Notes: generated from the letters alone by a model not told the origin. DNA of 64,000 nt from Daedaleopsis sinensis (GCA_033807695.1 CM066303.1:4588001-4652000); one strand, 5' to 3'. Counted from the first letter of the stretch, positions 47,203-59,380 are shown. Translations and numbers: made by a program.

Positions 47203-50200
47203 TCAGCGCCCCCACGTACCTCTCCCCCGTCCTCTCGACGGCCCCGGGATCCACGCCCTCTCGCTCGGCCCATCCCTGTCCCTCCCCCATCCTCGCTCCC
47301 TGTCCCTGTCCCTATCCCTATCTCTGTCTCTGTCTCGGTCCCTCTCTCGCTCTCGATCGCGATCACGGTCGCGGTCGCGGTCCCGATCCGCGCTCGGGCC
47401 CCTCGGCGCGAAGTACGGCGCGTTCTGGCCCCCGCCCCCCGGCGCCCCGGCGTACGCAAGCCCGAGCCCGAGCCCAAGCCCAGGCGACGCGCCGTACACG
47501 CCGCTCTCGCGCAGCGCGCGCGGCGCACTCGGCACCCCGCGCGCCGGCCCCGGCCCCGAGTTGCGCGCGTACCGCGCGGGGTGCAGCGGCTGCCTCCCAG
47601 ACAACGGCAAAGGCGGCGAGCGCCGTGTCGGCGAGGTCGTCCCCGCGTAGAACGAGCGCGGGTGTGTGGGCGGCGCGAGTGGGGGCGCTTTCGGCGGCGG
47701 CGGGCTGAAGATCTCCCCGTCCTCTTGGGAGGGCTGGGAGGCGAGTGGGGTGTGCGTGGCGGGCGAGGGCTTTGGCGACGAGTGCGGCAAGGGCGGGGGT
47801 GTGAGAGGGCTCGGAGGAGGCTGGCTGGTGGGACTGGGCGCTCGTTCGGATATCGGGCTTGTTGGACGCGGGATATCCGTGTCTGCGGGTGGGGCCGATG
47901 AGGGAACGACGACGGTGTCGGGCACGACGCCGTCGACGAGCTCAACCTTGGCCTTCAGAGAAACTGTCGGCGAGATGCCGCGGCCACTCGAAGGTTGCAT
48001 CGGTGGAGGGGAGGCGGCGCGTCCGTTCGGCATGGGGATAACAGGAACGGATTGTTCGGCAGACTCGAGGACGAGCGGCAGCGCGGAAGGCTCGTCAACA
48101 ACCTTGACATCGACGACAGGTGCAGAGGCAACGGTGGCGTCCGCAGAGGCCGCCACAGGTACGTCGCTCATATGAACGTCGCCCTCGTCGTCATGACCCA
48201 CGTCCGCGTCCCCGGCCTCACCAACTTGCAGCATCCCAGCCTTCTCGATAGCACTCTCCTCCTCAACCATAGACGTCGGCACGGTCTCCCCATCCTCCGA
48301 CTTCATCTCCGGCACCACCGGGTCGACAACGGCAGAAGACGACTCACCAAACGAGACGACCTCCCCGCTCTCCCGCACCCCGCTCTCCGAGCCATGGACG
48401 GACTCATCCAGCACGCCTGGGGTCGGCGTCGCCTCCTTCTCCTTCTCCCGCCCCCGCTCCTGCTCCTCGCGCTGCTCCCGCTTGCGCCGCGCAAAGTCCT
48501 TGAGGGACAGCTTCACTTTCGGCGGCGCCGGCGGCTCGTGGATCTCAGACACAGAGGAGTGTTCGGGCTCAGGCTCGGGCTCGGGGATTGGTGCGTGTTC
48601 TTGCTGCGGAACGGACTCGGTTAGGGGTGAGGATGGAGGGTCAGGCTGAGTGTGATGATCAGGGGAGGAAGGGAGCTGGGCGCTAGCGGCGGAAGGAGAC
48701 TCGAGCGGAGGAGCGTCGACTTGCAAAGGGGCGGCGGCAGGCAGCGGCTCGCGAAGTGGCTCCAGCTGATCGGAAGTACTATCAGCGGCGGGCGGAGGGA
48801 TGTCTACATCCATCGAATCGCACTGCGGCTGCGTGGCGGGCGGGACGTCGTCGTCCAGTGCGGACGGCGGCGGCTCAGTGCGCGAGTCTGTCACCGACTC
48901 GGTAGCAGACAATGGCTCGACTTCTGCAGGGGGGACAGGAGGAGGGGGAGAATGTCGACGCGCCTCGAGCGCGGCGGACGCAAGCACAGAAAGCCCGAAA
49001 CTGAGCGTCGGCGATGGCGCGCGCTCGTCGACCTGCATCGCGTCTACGTCGACCTGCGCGAGCGGCGGATCCTCTACGGCTGTTGGAGGAACAGGCGTCG
49101 CGTCAACAGCGATGTCCGGCTTCACGTCGTCGTCTGGCGGGTCAGGGGGGAGCTCGGGCACGATGACGACGGGCGTAGAAGGCGGGGGCGGCGGAGAAGC
49201 AGATGGAGGGGTCGAGGTGCGCGTTGGCGATCTCAAAGCCTTCGCCACGACGGCCGGGGAGCTCGGAGAAGGGGGCGGGAGCGCCTCCGTCGGCACAACG
49301 GGCGAGCGCGATGATTCCTTCTCCTTGCCCTTCCGGCTACTGATAGCTTCCTCGTGCCCGAGCAGCGACGGCTCGAGTGAATGTTCGCTAGGCTCTGTCG
49401 TAGGTGTGCCTGGGCGCGGACGCGCAGCCTTCTTCGTAGTGGTACTCCCTGCCCTTTCTTTCCCCTTGCCCTTTGTGCGCGCCTTGGGCTTGGAAGCCTT
49501 GGCAGGCTTCTCGGAGTCGGAGGCGGCAGGTGCAGGTGACAGCGTCGGCCGACGCGCCTTCGACTTCGACTTGGACCCAGCCTTGGAGGAAGATGCAGCA
49601 GCGGACGGAGTAGAGACAGAGTCGGGAAGGGACGAAGATGCAAATTTGGCAGCGGACGGGAAAGATGGAGTGAGTGGGGATGTTGAAGTCTTAATGGAGG
49701 TCGGGACGACGGGCGAAAGAAGGGATAACTTAGAGAAAGGGAGGGAAGGCGACATCTGGCTGTCCGTGGCCACGCGAGGTTTTGCAGACGAAGAGGCGGT
49801 CGAGGAAGACGAAGAGGAGGCGGAGAGTGGTGGGGCGTGAAGCTGGACGGCAGGTGATAATGCGAGTGGAGGTGTGCGCGCAGGCGGGACAGGGGGCGGG
49901 GGCATGTCTTTCGGGTCTGATTTGCGTATAAACATTAGCAAATAACCGCATTGCGCGAGACATATACCACGCACCGAAATACAACTCCTCCGATCTCTTC
50001 CGCCCACGCGAACTCGTTTCGCTCACCGGTGGAGAGTGCGCATCCATATCAGTGTCCGAGTCGCGCATACAGTCCCTGCGCTCGCGCAGCCGTTCCGCGC
50101 TCTTCGCGATCCAACTCTTGCGCAGCTTCGGGGGCAGACGCGTCTCCGGGGTGGTTGGCACGTCAACCTCCATGGGCTCGACCGAGTCTGCGGAGTGACG

Positions 50201-52031
50201 GCGTAGGCGCGAACGAGCTGTGCACGATCTGTACATCAGTGTACAGGTTGAACTGAAAGTTAGGACCAGGACGCACCTCGCTGTTGTCCTTCCTCGTTAT
50301 CCTCGACCTCCTCCGCGCGTCCTTTGCCTTTCCGATCCTTCGCCTTCTTCGCCTTACCGGCCGGTGTAAGTAGATCGTCGGGGAACGAGACCTTGCGTGC
50401 TGCGGAGCCAAGACGCGAGGGACCGGGCTCAGAAGCGGATGGCGAGATAAGCTCGACGCCGCCCATCCCGCCGGAAAAGGGAATGCGTTCGCGTGTGCGG
50501 AACCCGCGCTCGATACCGATGAGAGGACCGAGGTCGACGGGGCTCTGTTCAGCCTTATCGGACTTGCTGCTCCCCTTGCCGCCATGCTTGTCCTTCGTGA
50601 ATTGGGAAGGGGGCGACGGCGAAGGCGTGAGCGGGGTCTGATTCTCAACGAACTCGGCGATCCGGGACAGCACGCAGTCGCGAGCGTTCGCGCCGCACGC
50701 ACAGGTGGTGAAGGTCGAAGACAAGGTGTGCAACATGGACGTCATCTGGGCGCGAAAGTGGTGAATTTGATGCGGACTAGATGACGAGAGGAATATGTTG
50801 AATGCATGAGCAAGACATAGTCGGGGGTAGCGACGTACGGGTACTCGAATGGACTATGGATCAACGCGGGGAGGTGGTGGACGACATTACCGTCATCCCA
50901 TTCCCATCCAAGAACGACCTCCTCGTTGGCCTTGAGGTCGCGCAGCGCGAAGATTCCGAACTTGATCGCGTCGTCTTCGCCCTTTGAGTCTGTCAATTTG
51001 GGGGGACAGAAGATGGGGCGAAGGATAGCGTTAGGGCGGCACCCGCTGCGCACAAACCGGGATTGGTTGCCGGTGATTCTGGCGTCCAACGCAACATCCA
51101 ACGGGGGTCCAAAGAGGTGCACAAATGGCTTCGGCATGCCAAGATGGGCGTACGCATTAAGCGGATCCCGAAGATAGGTAGCGGTGGGGATGATAGTCGA
51201 CGGGTAGGGGGCGATAAACTTGGAGGATGGGATAGGCTCTGTCGCATGGATGGCATACGACGGGGGACGTACCGATGGGTTGCCGTTCGCGAGGAAGGAC
51301 GGCAAGGCGGCAGCATCCCTCGGGACCTGCTGCAACGCAATTGGCGGCGCGCTCGGGGTGCGTTCGGAAGAGAGAAGAGCTGGGGTCGTGCAGCCCGGGG
51401 TGAGAGAGGTCGGGGAGGGGCTGATGGCGGAGACCCCACGCCAGTCGGAGGCGACACGGCGGAGACGGTCCCGAGCGTCGTTGGTGGGAAGATCCTTCGT
51501 GATGGATACGTACGAGGAAGTCCAAGGCTCGTCGATGTCGACGTGTTCGTCCTCGTGCGGCTGGGGGTGGGGGTGGGCGGCGACGTTGATGGACGCACGC
51601 CGTTTGCGTTTGTTGGGCTTGCGGTCGACGCCGGGACTGACACGGCGTTTGGCGAGGGTGGCCGTTCCCTGTCTTTGGCGAGGCTTGTGGTGCTGGTGCT
51701 GCTTGGCGGGGCGGTCCTTGTCCTTGTCCTTGTCGGAGCGGGGATCGCAGAGCCAACAATGCCATTCTTCGGGGACCTCGTTCTGCTCGAGGATGTTGAA
51801 GCAGGAGGCATGGCACCAGCGGCCGCAGGAGTCACAGCAGATGGAGAGAGAGCCGTCGTCGTCGGAGAGGCCGCAGATGCAGTCGATGGGCTCGGAGTTG
51901 GCGTTGGCGGCCGGGTCTTCGTCGTCGGTGGCCGGCTGCTTGCGCTTCGAGGGGATCGTGGACGGGGACGGGGAAAAGGCAGCGGTGAGACCGAGCAAGC
52001 CTAGAGCAGCCTCGGTAGCATCACTTGGCAT
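47203..52031 (-). CDS. SET3: PHD finger and SET domain protein, Set3-like
   Basis: Exons 52031-50839, 50776-50277, 50217-49975 and 49916-47203 are in frame and give 1,549 residues. The PHD finger has the C4HC3 pattern at C51, C53, C66, C69, H74, C77, C92 and C95 (CICGLSDDDG ... WHCWLC). The SET domain spans about 256-385, with RFVRSGCRPNAILRP (325-339) and EEVVLGWEWDD (370-380), followed by HQIHHFRAQMTSMLH and a Cys-rich CACGANARDC tail. PHD-SET order and this diverged SET core fit the Set3/MLL5 family, scaffold of a histone-deacetylase complex that reads H3K4me3. The catalytic NHSC and Tyr positions are replaced (RSGC, GWEWD), so methyltransferase activity is unlikely. The long tail is Pro/Ser/Lys-rich, likely disordered, ending in RD/ER dipeptide runs and an RG-rich end. 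Divergent to the uS17m gene. Confidence 0.9.
47281..47420 (-). repeat. RD/ER dipeptide-coding low-complexity tract
   Basis: On minus it encodes a run of alternating Arg-Asp and Arg-Glu near the PHD-SET C-terminus. On plus it reads as CCCTGTCCCTATC / TCGGTCGCGG-type simple repeats. Confidence 0.8.
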
Positions 52032-53065
52032 ATCATAGAAGGCTGGTCGTCGTGTCGGACTTCGAGGGCGTCGTTTCGGATGTTGAGGTCGTCGTCGTCG
52101 GGGGAAGAAGAGAGGGGGAGGGACAAGAGAGGGGGGAGGAGGGCAAGATATGGGGCGGGCGTCTGTTTGGACTTACAACAAACGCCCTTCGCCACCCAGG
52201 GCAAGCAGGGACAAACACGGTGTGCTTTATTTTCCGCCGCTTTCGCGGTTCTTCCGCCCAACTCTCTTTCCTCCCATCACCTTTTCCTCGCACTTCTCTC
52301 GTCTATCAGCCCTGTACGAATGAGCGGAAAGGAGCGGCAGTCGGATTAGTGGCAACCGGCAGTGCTCTCCTTTTTGGTATAGTCTCGCGCTTTCTCCGGC
52401 TCATTTCGTATCTCCTCGTCCTCGTCCTACGCCGGTACATCCAGGAACAATATTCGCAACGATACGGGTAATAGTGAGTGTTTGCTTCACATTCTTGTCG
52501 GTTTCTGTACCGTCTTCTCGTGATGAATACCTATCACATATCAAGCTCAACAGTCTTACGGTCTCCGGACCGCTTGATGATCCAACTTCTGCAATGCTGA
52601 ATCAACTCTACTTTCGTCTCTTGTCGCGTCGTGCAACATTAACTGACGTCGATCTTCTACCTTCAGGTTTTTATCGTTGGCTTGTTCAACTACATAGCAG
52701 GGAACGACTTGGTGAGATTTGTCCCCGTTTCATCGCCTGTGTATTTGTACCTCGTGTAAATCGTAGACGTAATGGTCAATCGTACATTTCTCTTGTCCGC
52801 ACCAGACGTGAATCGGTGTGATTGAGTTGGTACTCGGGGTGCATGATACGGCCCCCATTCAATGGAACCGTTCATGCCGCTGAATTTTCTTGAATTTCTA
52901 TCCAACACGTGACCGGTGTAAGTCCCGCGATAGTTGGGCGCCTCGGCGCACCTTTGCGCTGGACCTTGCTGGACCTGCGCGGCTGGACTCTACTCACTCA
53001 GTCTCTCGTCCTCCCATTTCACGTACTTTCTTCTGTTCAATCGCTCTCTCGACGCACCCGCTGCG
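52032..53065. promoter_or_regulatory. Divergent intergenic region between SET3-like and uS17m genes
   Basis: About 1 kb with no convincing gene. It must hold both promoters. A polypurine GGAAGAAGAGAGGGGGAGGGA stretch lies close to the SET3-like start (about 52101-52121). A short plus ORF at 52474-52821 lacks recognisable features. Confidence 0.4.
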
Positions 53066-53569
53066 ATGCCGCCCATGTCGTTCGTCGGGCAAGTGACAAA
53101 GGTCGGGTTCATGAGCAAGACCGCGACCGTCTCCGTCTCCCGCTTCGTCGTCCACCCCAAGACCGGCAAGGTGCGTCGACGTCCGCCTACGCCGAGGTCC
53201 CTCTGGCCACGGACATCACATCCCTGCCTAACGCTGTGAGACGTCGCGCTGACCACGCGCACCCCCACCTCCCACAGCGGCTAGAACGGAGCAAGAAGTA
53301 CCTCACGCACGACGAGGCGAACCGTACGTCCATTCTCCCTTCTACTTCCCCTCTCCCTTTCCCATCCCATCCCGCTCTCCCTACCTCATCATATCTCAAC
53401 AACGACGCACACGACAGAGCTCCGGCACCACGACACCGTCCTCATCCGGAACTGCCCGCCCATCTCGGCGCGCAAGCGGTTCACGCTCGAGAAGGTGCTC
53501 AAGAGCCCCGAGGGCGAGCGCGAGGCGCTGCACGCCCGCCAGGCCGCCGACGCCGCCCGCTCTCAATAG
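53066..53569 (+). CDS. MRPS17: Mitochondrial small-subunit ribosomal protein uS17m
   Basis: Three exons, 53066-53170, 53278-53323 and 53418-53569, give 100 residues. The uS17 signature is clear: FVGQVTKVGFMSKTATVSVS, then HPKTGK, RLERSKKYLTHDEAN, LRHHDTVLIRNCPPISARKR and FTLEKVLKSP. uS17 binds 16S-type rRNA in the small subunit. The lack of an N-terminal extension and the ISARKR-FTLEK ending resemble fungal mitochondrial rather than cytosolic (eS17/uS17 cytosolic, longer) forms. Start at the first of two nearby ATGs (MPPM...). Convergent with prefoldin 6, with stops 371 bp apart. Confidence 0.9.
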
Positions 53570-53940
53570 AATGGGGTCGGGCAATGGGCATGGCAATCCG
53601 ACCAGAACACGAACAGGGCCGCGTACACGAACGCATGCGAAGTACGTCTACTATTGCCCGCTTTGCGGTAATCGGCGGGAGCTGGACGGGCGGGGCGGGA
53701 GGTGGAGGTGTGGAGGTGTAGAGGTGTAGAGGTGTAGAAGCGGGGTGTAGAGACAGCGAGGCGGAGGGAAGCTCAGGCGAGACGGCGGTGAGATATATGT
53801 CATAGACCACCACGACGGACATGGAACGTTCACATTCACGCCGATGAGCTATCGGGCACTAGCCGTTCGGCGTCGGGGGTGACAGCAAGCTATGGCTACA
53901 AGGCGGTCCATCCGCATGGATCGGGTACATCTGCTATGTG

Positions 53941-54516
53941 CTACGCAGCGACTGGGGCGGGCTGCTGCTGAAGAGTGGTCTGCATCTCGACGAGCTGTCC
54001 GGCGGGGTCAGCAGAGGTCTCGCAAACGGGGAGATCGCGCAAAGACGCACCTCCATTTTCTTCTTGTCGGACTTGTCGCCCAAGTCCTTAAGCTGCCCCT
54101 CCACGCGTTTGCTGCGACCGCGAACCATCATGAGCACACACACACACACACCTGCGCACGAAGCGCGGGGGGAAGACGCACATCTCGCTCCGGATGAACT
54201 CGAGGCGGGTGTCGACGGTCTGCTTCGCCTCCGCCTGGTCCTGCTGCACGAGCACGGGCCCGACGAGCTTGTACACCGCGTTCTCCGGCGTGAGGCCCGT
54301 GAACTCCTGTCCGTGCGCGCGCGCGAGGGTGAGTGTGAGTGTGAGTGGAGGGAGGGGCTTGGGCGTGGGGTGTGCACGGACCTTCTTCACGAGCTCGTTC
54401 TCCTGCAGCTGGGCGTCGAGCTTCTGGCGGGCGGCGACGGCGGCGGAGAGGTCGCCCTGGATCTTCTGGAACTCGCCCGAGGCCGTCTGGAGTCGCTCCT
54501 GCAGCGCCGCGGACAT
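53941..54516 (-). CDS. PFD6: Prefoldin subunit 6 (beta-type)
   Basis: Four exons, 54516-54382, 54306-54182, 54111-54051 and 53994-53941, give 124 residues, the usual size. The N-terminal coiled coil is LQERLQTASGEFQKIQGDL and continues through ARQKLDAQLQENELVKK. The beta-hairpin region is EFTGLTPENAVYKLVGPVLV, and the C-terminal coiled coil is AEAKQTVDTRLEFIRSEIKR into EGQLKDLGDKSDKKKMEL. The end is VEMQTTLQQQPAPVAA. Prefoldin is a hexameric chaperone delivering unfolded actin and tubulin to the CCT chaperonin. Introns are small; the second contains a CA microsatellite. The first donor is GTCCGT, slightly unusual. Shares a 363-bp divergent promoter with VTI1. Confidence 0.92.
54135..54151 (+). 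repeat. CA microsatellite in a prefoldin intron
   Basis: About eight CA units inside the second intron of the prefoldin 6 gene. Confidence 0.9.
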
Positions 54517-54879
54517 CTCTGAGCGTGTATCCTGTTGGCGTGGAGCTTATAGTGAGCACCTGCGTAACAGCAAGGCGTGGATACACTTACTATAGGTCGA
54601 CTGGGCAGTCTACAAGTGCACTTGAAGCAGGTCGATAAGATTAAACCCGAAAAGGAAGGGGACAAACAGGTGCATACGGCGCCTGTGTGGGCGGGACGAG
54701 GCGCGACGTCAACCGTCTCCGCAGGCTCTATTCCCAACGTCCACTTCTCCTAGCTCAGTTCCTAGCTTACTCCTCCCTCCGACCGGGTCCTCATAATTCT
54801 CTCCCCCTAACCCTCCGCCGACAGACTACAGACTACCCCAACACTCGGCCTCCGGACTCGCTGACGAAGAGAGCCCAAG
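54517..54879. promoter_or_regulatory. Bidirectional promoter, prefoldin 6 / VTI1
   Basis: The 363 bp between two divergent start codons must carry both promoters. A pyrimidine-rich CTCACTCCTCCCTCC-like stretch and TCTCCCCCTAACCCTCCG (about 54800-54818) precede the VTI1 start, as is common in fungal promoters. No specific factor site can be assigned. Confidence 0.45.
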
Positions 54880-55849
54880 ATGGACACCTCGCCCACCGCG
54901 CTCTTCGACTCGTACGAGGCGGACTTCAAGCAGATCGTGCAGAGCATCCGCGAGAAGCTCGACGGCGGCGCGCAGGACGGCACGCAGGGCGAGCAGCGCA
55001 AGGCCGCGCTCCGGCGGGTGGAGATGGAGCTCGACGAGGCGGACGAGATGGTGAGTGCCGTCCCTGGACTGGAATGCTCCCATGCCTTCTTTCGAGGTGT
55101 TCGGACGGTGCTGTGCTTTTGAATGGACGAGCGGATGCGGGTTGCACCGAACAGTATCTCTGGGGGAAGGAATACGACTCTGCCCTCGACTGACGCTCCC
55201 TGCAGGTCTCGCAAATGGAGATCGAGATCCAGGGGATCCCGCAGTCCCTCCGGCCGTCGTACCAGTCCCGCATCAAGGCGTCCAAGGCGGACCTGCAGCG
55301 GTACAAGAAGCTCTCGAAGGACCTGCACGCGCAGACCTCGCGCGCCGAGCTCCTCTCCCGCCCCGGCATGACGACGAGCGACGAACCGTACGGGGCGGGG
55401 GCGACGAGCGACCGGACGCGGCTGCTGGCGGGCACGGCGCTGCTCGAGGACGGCTCGCGGCGGCTGCAGGAGAGCCAGCGGATCGCGCTCGAGACGGAGG
55501 AGCAGGGCTCGGACATCCTCCGCAGCCTGCGCGGGCAGCGCGAGCAGATCCAGAACGCGCGCGACACGGTGCGTGCGCGAATCTTGCGTGGGGTGTGCGG
55601 CTGTGTGCTGACGGTGGGGTGTGTAGCTGCAAAGGGCGGACACGTCGATCGACCGTGCGTCGGGGACGTTGAAGAAGATGATTCGACGGTACGTCCCGCC
55701 TGCGTTGCTGCGCCGTCGCGTTCACCCGGTTGACAGGTGGTGGTGATGTCCCGTGCAGGATGTACCAGCAGCGGGTGGTCACTGCGGCGATCATCGGGGT
55801 GCTGGTCGTGCTCATCCTGATCATCCTGTACTTCAAGATCATCCGGTGA
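54880..55849 (+). CDS. VTI1: Vti1-type Qb-SNARE
   Basis: Four exons, 54880-55050, 55206-55568, 55627-55688 and 55759-55849, give 228 residues. The N-terminal three-helix region starts PTALFDSYEADFKQIVQSIR and continues with LRRVEMELDEADEMVSQMEI and SRIKASKADLQRYKKLSKDL. The SNARE helix runs from RLQESQRIALETEEQGSDIL through LRGQREQIQNARDTL to ADTSIDRASGTLKKMIRRMY. A C-terminal membrane anchor follows (VVTAAIIGVLVVLILIILYF) with only a few cytosol-distal residues. Vti1 acts in Golgi, endosome and vacuole fusion with several SNARE partners. Length and tail-anchor layout fit the family. Divergent to prefoldin 6. Confidence 0.93.
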
Positions 55850-56487
55850 CGCGGATGGTGGGATCGGTGAGAGTTGTTAGAGGGTGGGAGGATGGTGCGT
55901 ACGTAGGGCGAGGCGAGGTCGCGGGTTTTGTAAGTTATGTGTATCCTCTTGACTCTTGAGTGGACATTATGTGCTGTGGGCCATCCGTCTAGGACGGCGT
56001 TGCTGCGTAGATATCGTTAGCTTCATGTTCGTGTATTGTCGGACGGTTGTATCTAGTCTTGACTTTCTTACGATTGTGAGCACCTGGAGACATCCAGCAT
56101 CCTCACTGCATCGCGAGCGTGGCCATGGCCCGCTCTGTGTATCGTACGCCTGCAGTCGATGGGGCGAAAGTGGGTGGGCGGCTCCCATATTCGGAAGGGC
56201 GCGCCGGACACCGGACCGCGCGCTCAGCTCGTCTTCCCCACCGACGTCTCTTCCCTCCCTTTACGCGACTCCACCGCCAGCTCACCCGCTCTCCCCTCCT
56301 TCTCCCTCTTGCACTCAACGCCTGCTCTACTCGCCGTCTGTCGTCCGTACCCTCCACAAACAGGGACACTTGCAACGCACTCGAACACAAGCTCGACTCC
56401 GACCCGATCTCCTACGTAAAACGCGCGACCGCAGAAACACAGCGGAGACCCTAGCAAAACCCGCGACACAGAGGATAGAGATCAGAT
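55850..56487. other. Intergenic region between VTI1 and SYM1
   Basis: About 640 bp, holding the VTI1 3' end and the SYM1 promoter. A pyrimidine-rich stretch (about 56240-56330) lies upstream of SYM1. No gene seen. Confidence 0.5.
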
Positions 56488-57629
56488 ATGGCGAGGTTGC
56501 TGCACGCGTTCAAGTGAGTACCGCTTCCTACGCCATTGCAGCCTCGCCCGTACCCCGCCCATCCGCCCTCCAATTTTCACACCCGCTGACCGGGCGTACG
56601 CTCGCGCACGCAGCACGGCCCTCATCCGGAAGCCGCTCGTGACGCAGTGCGCGACGTCGTTCGTCCTGTTCGGCACGGGCGACGTCCTCGCACAGCAGGC
56701 GTTCGAGAAGAAGGGCGCGAACCACGACGTGCGTCCCCGTCCGTAGCCGTGGAGCCCCGTGCTCACGCCCCCTGCTGCAGTTCATGCGGACAGCCCGCCT
56801 CGCGTTCTACGGCGGTGAGTGCCGTCATAACTTTACTGGACGCGCGTGTGCTGACCCGCCCCGCACGGACTCAACTCGCAGGCGCGATCTTCGGGCCCGT
56901 TCTTACCAAGTGGCTGCAGCTGTTGAACAAACTCCAATTCGCGTCGCCCACCCGCGCGGTCGCGTACAAGGTCTACCTCGACCAGTTCGTCTTCACCCCA
57001 GGTCCGTCTTCGTCCTTTCAGCTCCAGCTTCCCTTCCGACTTGCCCGTCCCCCGCCCTGCATCACTCGCTATATGCAGACGATCCGTGCTAACTGACCCG
57101 TCTGCCGTCCCTTGCAGGTGTTGTCGCGATGTTCTTCGGCAGCCTGACCCTCCTCGAGGGCAAGACCGTCAACGACGCCAAGGAGCGCATATACGAGGTC
57201 CGTCGCCGCGTCACACGCACGCACATCTAGAACCCTAACGCTCGCCGGACACTCCCCGCATACAGGCTTACGTCCCGACCCTCGTCCGTAACTGGTGCGC
57301 GCCCCGTTTCTTCTCTAGCGGCCTCGCGTGCACGACAGACACTGACACGCCCGGCACCTCAGGGGCGTCTTCATCCCCACACAGATCGTCAACTTCGCCC
57401 TCGTGCCCCAGCACCTGCGCTTCGTGACCATCGGCGTCGTCTCGCTCTTCTGGAGTGCGTCTTCCTTTTCTTTTTCCGAGTCGTCTTAGCAGCTCTGACT
57501 GACTATGCACTGCGCCTGTGCTGCGCGCTGACAGATGCGTACCTGAGCTCCGTGAACGCGAAGAAGCAGCCTGAGGGCGCGGAGGGGCTCCCGGCCGACG
57601 TCGACGCGGAGGAGAAGAAGGACCCGTGA
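56488..57629 (+). CDS. SYM1: Mpv17/PMP22 family membrane protein, Sym1-like
   Basis: Eight exons, 56488-56513, 56614-56728, 56781-56814, 56882-57001, 57118-57197, 57266-57294, 57363-57454 and 57535-57629, remain in frame and give 196 residues, the family's usual size. Landmarks are TALIRKPLVTQCATSFVLFG, GDVLAQQAFEKKG, RTARLAFYGGAIFGPVLTKW, YKVYLDQFVFTPGVVAMFFG, LLEGKTVNDAKERI, RNWGVFIPTQIVNFALVPQH, LRFVTIGVVSLFWNAYLSS and a charged tail EEKKDP. Four membrane segments are expected. Sym1 is an inner mitochondrial membrane protein linked to heat or ethanol stress and mtDNA maintenance; peroxisomal paralogs exist, so location is inferred. Seven introns in about 1.1 kb. An inverted decayed copy lies at 43.9-45.1 kb. 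Confidence 0.92.
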
Positions 57630-58520
57630 GCGCGAGCCGAACTGTACCCTCCCAAACAGCCGTGAGACCTCGCACGAACGACTACGTCCGCGGCCTCAAC
57701 CACGAGCTGCACAAAAGCCGGCGGGCGGGGCGTGCGTTCCCGTGCCCATGGCGCTGTAGAAATTCCTGTCCAGACTACCATAGAGTATTAATGACGACGC
57801 TGACGCATAGACCTCCATGCTCGTGTCGTGTCCCGTCCCGTCCTGCGATCCCGGTTGAGGATGGCTGGCCTGCGCCGTGCTCCTTGGTGCTCGTCGTCGC
57901 GTAGGTCGCATCGGTGCTCCCAGTGCCGCACGCCGCTTTCCCCGCCTCCCGCGCGGCCACGCACGCTGCGTTAGGGAGCAGTTCGGGACTTCCGATCGTT
58001 TGCGCGCGGTAAGCGCAATCGGGAGTCTTCGAACAGCGTATATGCGTATGGTTTCATCCGGCCTCCTGGGCTCGGGTGCCGTCCTCGGAGTCGTTGAGAC
58101 TCGGGACTTTTCTGACAACACACTCCACTGCAGTGTAGCGGCTGCGGCTGCTGCATACATACGCACCTCGCAACTTCTACTGCAGGATAAGAGGAGAGAG
58201 GAGATATTCACGGGCGATGAGAGACTGAGTTGGAGGAGGAGAAGATGCGGGAGGGTTACCGCATACGGGTGCGCTGGTCTTGTCGCTCGCCTCGATTCTG
58301 GTAAGGACCTCTCCCTCTCCCTCTCCCGCTCGCCTATGGACTCGCATACATTCCCACCTCCCATGCATCCTCCGCCCTGACACCACCCCCGGCTCTCTCG
58401 AGGCGTCCAGGTTTGCCTGCTCCCGACGGCGACGACCGTGAATGCCAGTGCACGCGATGGTGTCTGACGACAGAAGAGAACTTGGACACGAGCCTGCCCA
58501 CGACGGCCTGGTCGAAGACG
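57630..58520 (+). other. 3' flank of SYM1 with duplicated blocks
   Basis: 57757-58185 aligns, inverted, with 43855-44240, and 58190-58510 with 45941-46271. It contains a TCTCCCTCTCCC tract (58309-58328). No intact gene. It ends where the truncated PHD-SET copy begins. Confidence 0.7.
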
Positions 58521-59380
58521 ACGGCCCTACTCATTCACACATTCGAGTACCCGTACGTCGCTACCCCCGACTATGTCTTGCTCATGCATCCAACGTCTTC
58601 CTCTCGTCATCTAGTCCGCATCAAATTCACCACTTCTGCGCCCAGATGACGTCTATGCTGCACACTCTGTCTTCCACCTTCACCACCTGTGCGTGCGGCG
58701 CGAACGCCCGCGACTGTGTTCTCTCCCACATTGCCGAGATCGTCGAGAATCAGACACCGCTTACTCCGTCGCCGTCGCCTCCTTCCCAATTCACCAAGGA
58801 CAAGCATGGCGGCAAAGGACACGGCAAGTCCGAGAGGGCTGAACAGAGCCCTGTCGACCTTGGTCCTCTCATCGGTATCGAGCGCGGGTTTCGCACTCGC
58901 GAACGCATTCCCTCTTCTGGCGGGATGGGCGGCGTCGAGCTTGTCTCGCCATCCGCTTCTGAGCCCGGTCCTCCGCGTCTTGGCTCCGCAGCACGCAAGG
59001 TCTCGTTCCCCGACGACCTGCTCACACCGGTCACTAAGGCGAAGAAGGTGAAGGATCGGAAGGGTAAAGGACGCGTGGAAGAGGCCGAAGATAATGAGGA
59101 GGGCCAACAACGAGGTGTGTCCTAATCCCAACTTTCAGTTCAACCTGTACACTGATGTATAGATTATGTGCAGCTCGCTCCCGCCCACGCCGTCACTCCG
59201 CAGACTCGGTCGAGCCTATGGAGGTCGATGTACCCACGACGCCCGGCGCAAGAGTTGGATCGCGAAGAGCGCTGAACGGCTGCGCGAGCGCAGGGACTAT
59301 ATGCGCGACTCGGACACTGACATGGACGCGCATTCGCCGGCGGCGAGTGATGCCAGTTCGCGCGGGCGGAAGAGGTCAGA

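Noticed and set aside
47098..47901. Plus-strand ORF of 267 codons over the PHD-SET 3' end
   Set aside because: Antisense shadow of the Pro/RD-rich tail with no independent features.
48800..49840. Plus-strand ORF of 346 codons
   Set aside because: Antisense of PHD-SET exon 4, whose low-complexity coding leaves the reverse frame open.
52474..52821. Possible small gene between the PHD-SET and uS17m genes
   Set aside because: No domain, no clear ATG context and no exon partners; more likely promoter sequence.
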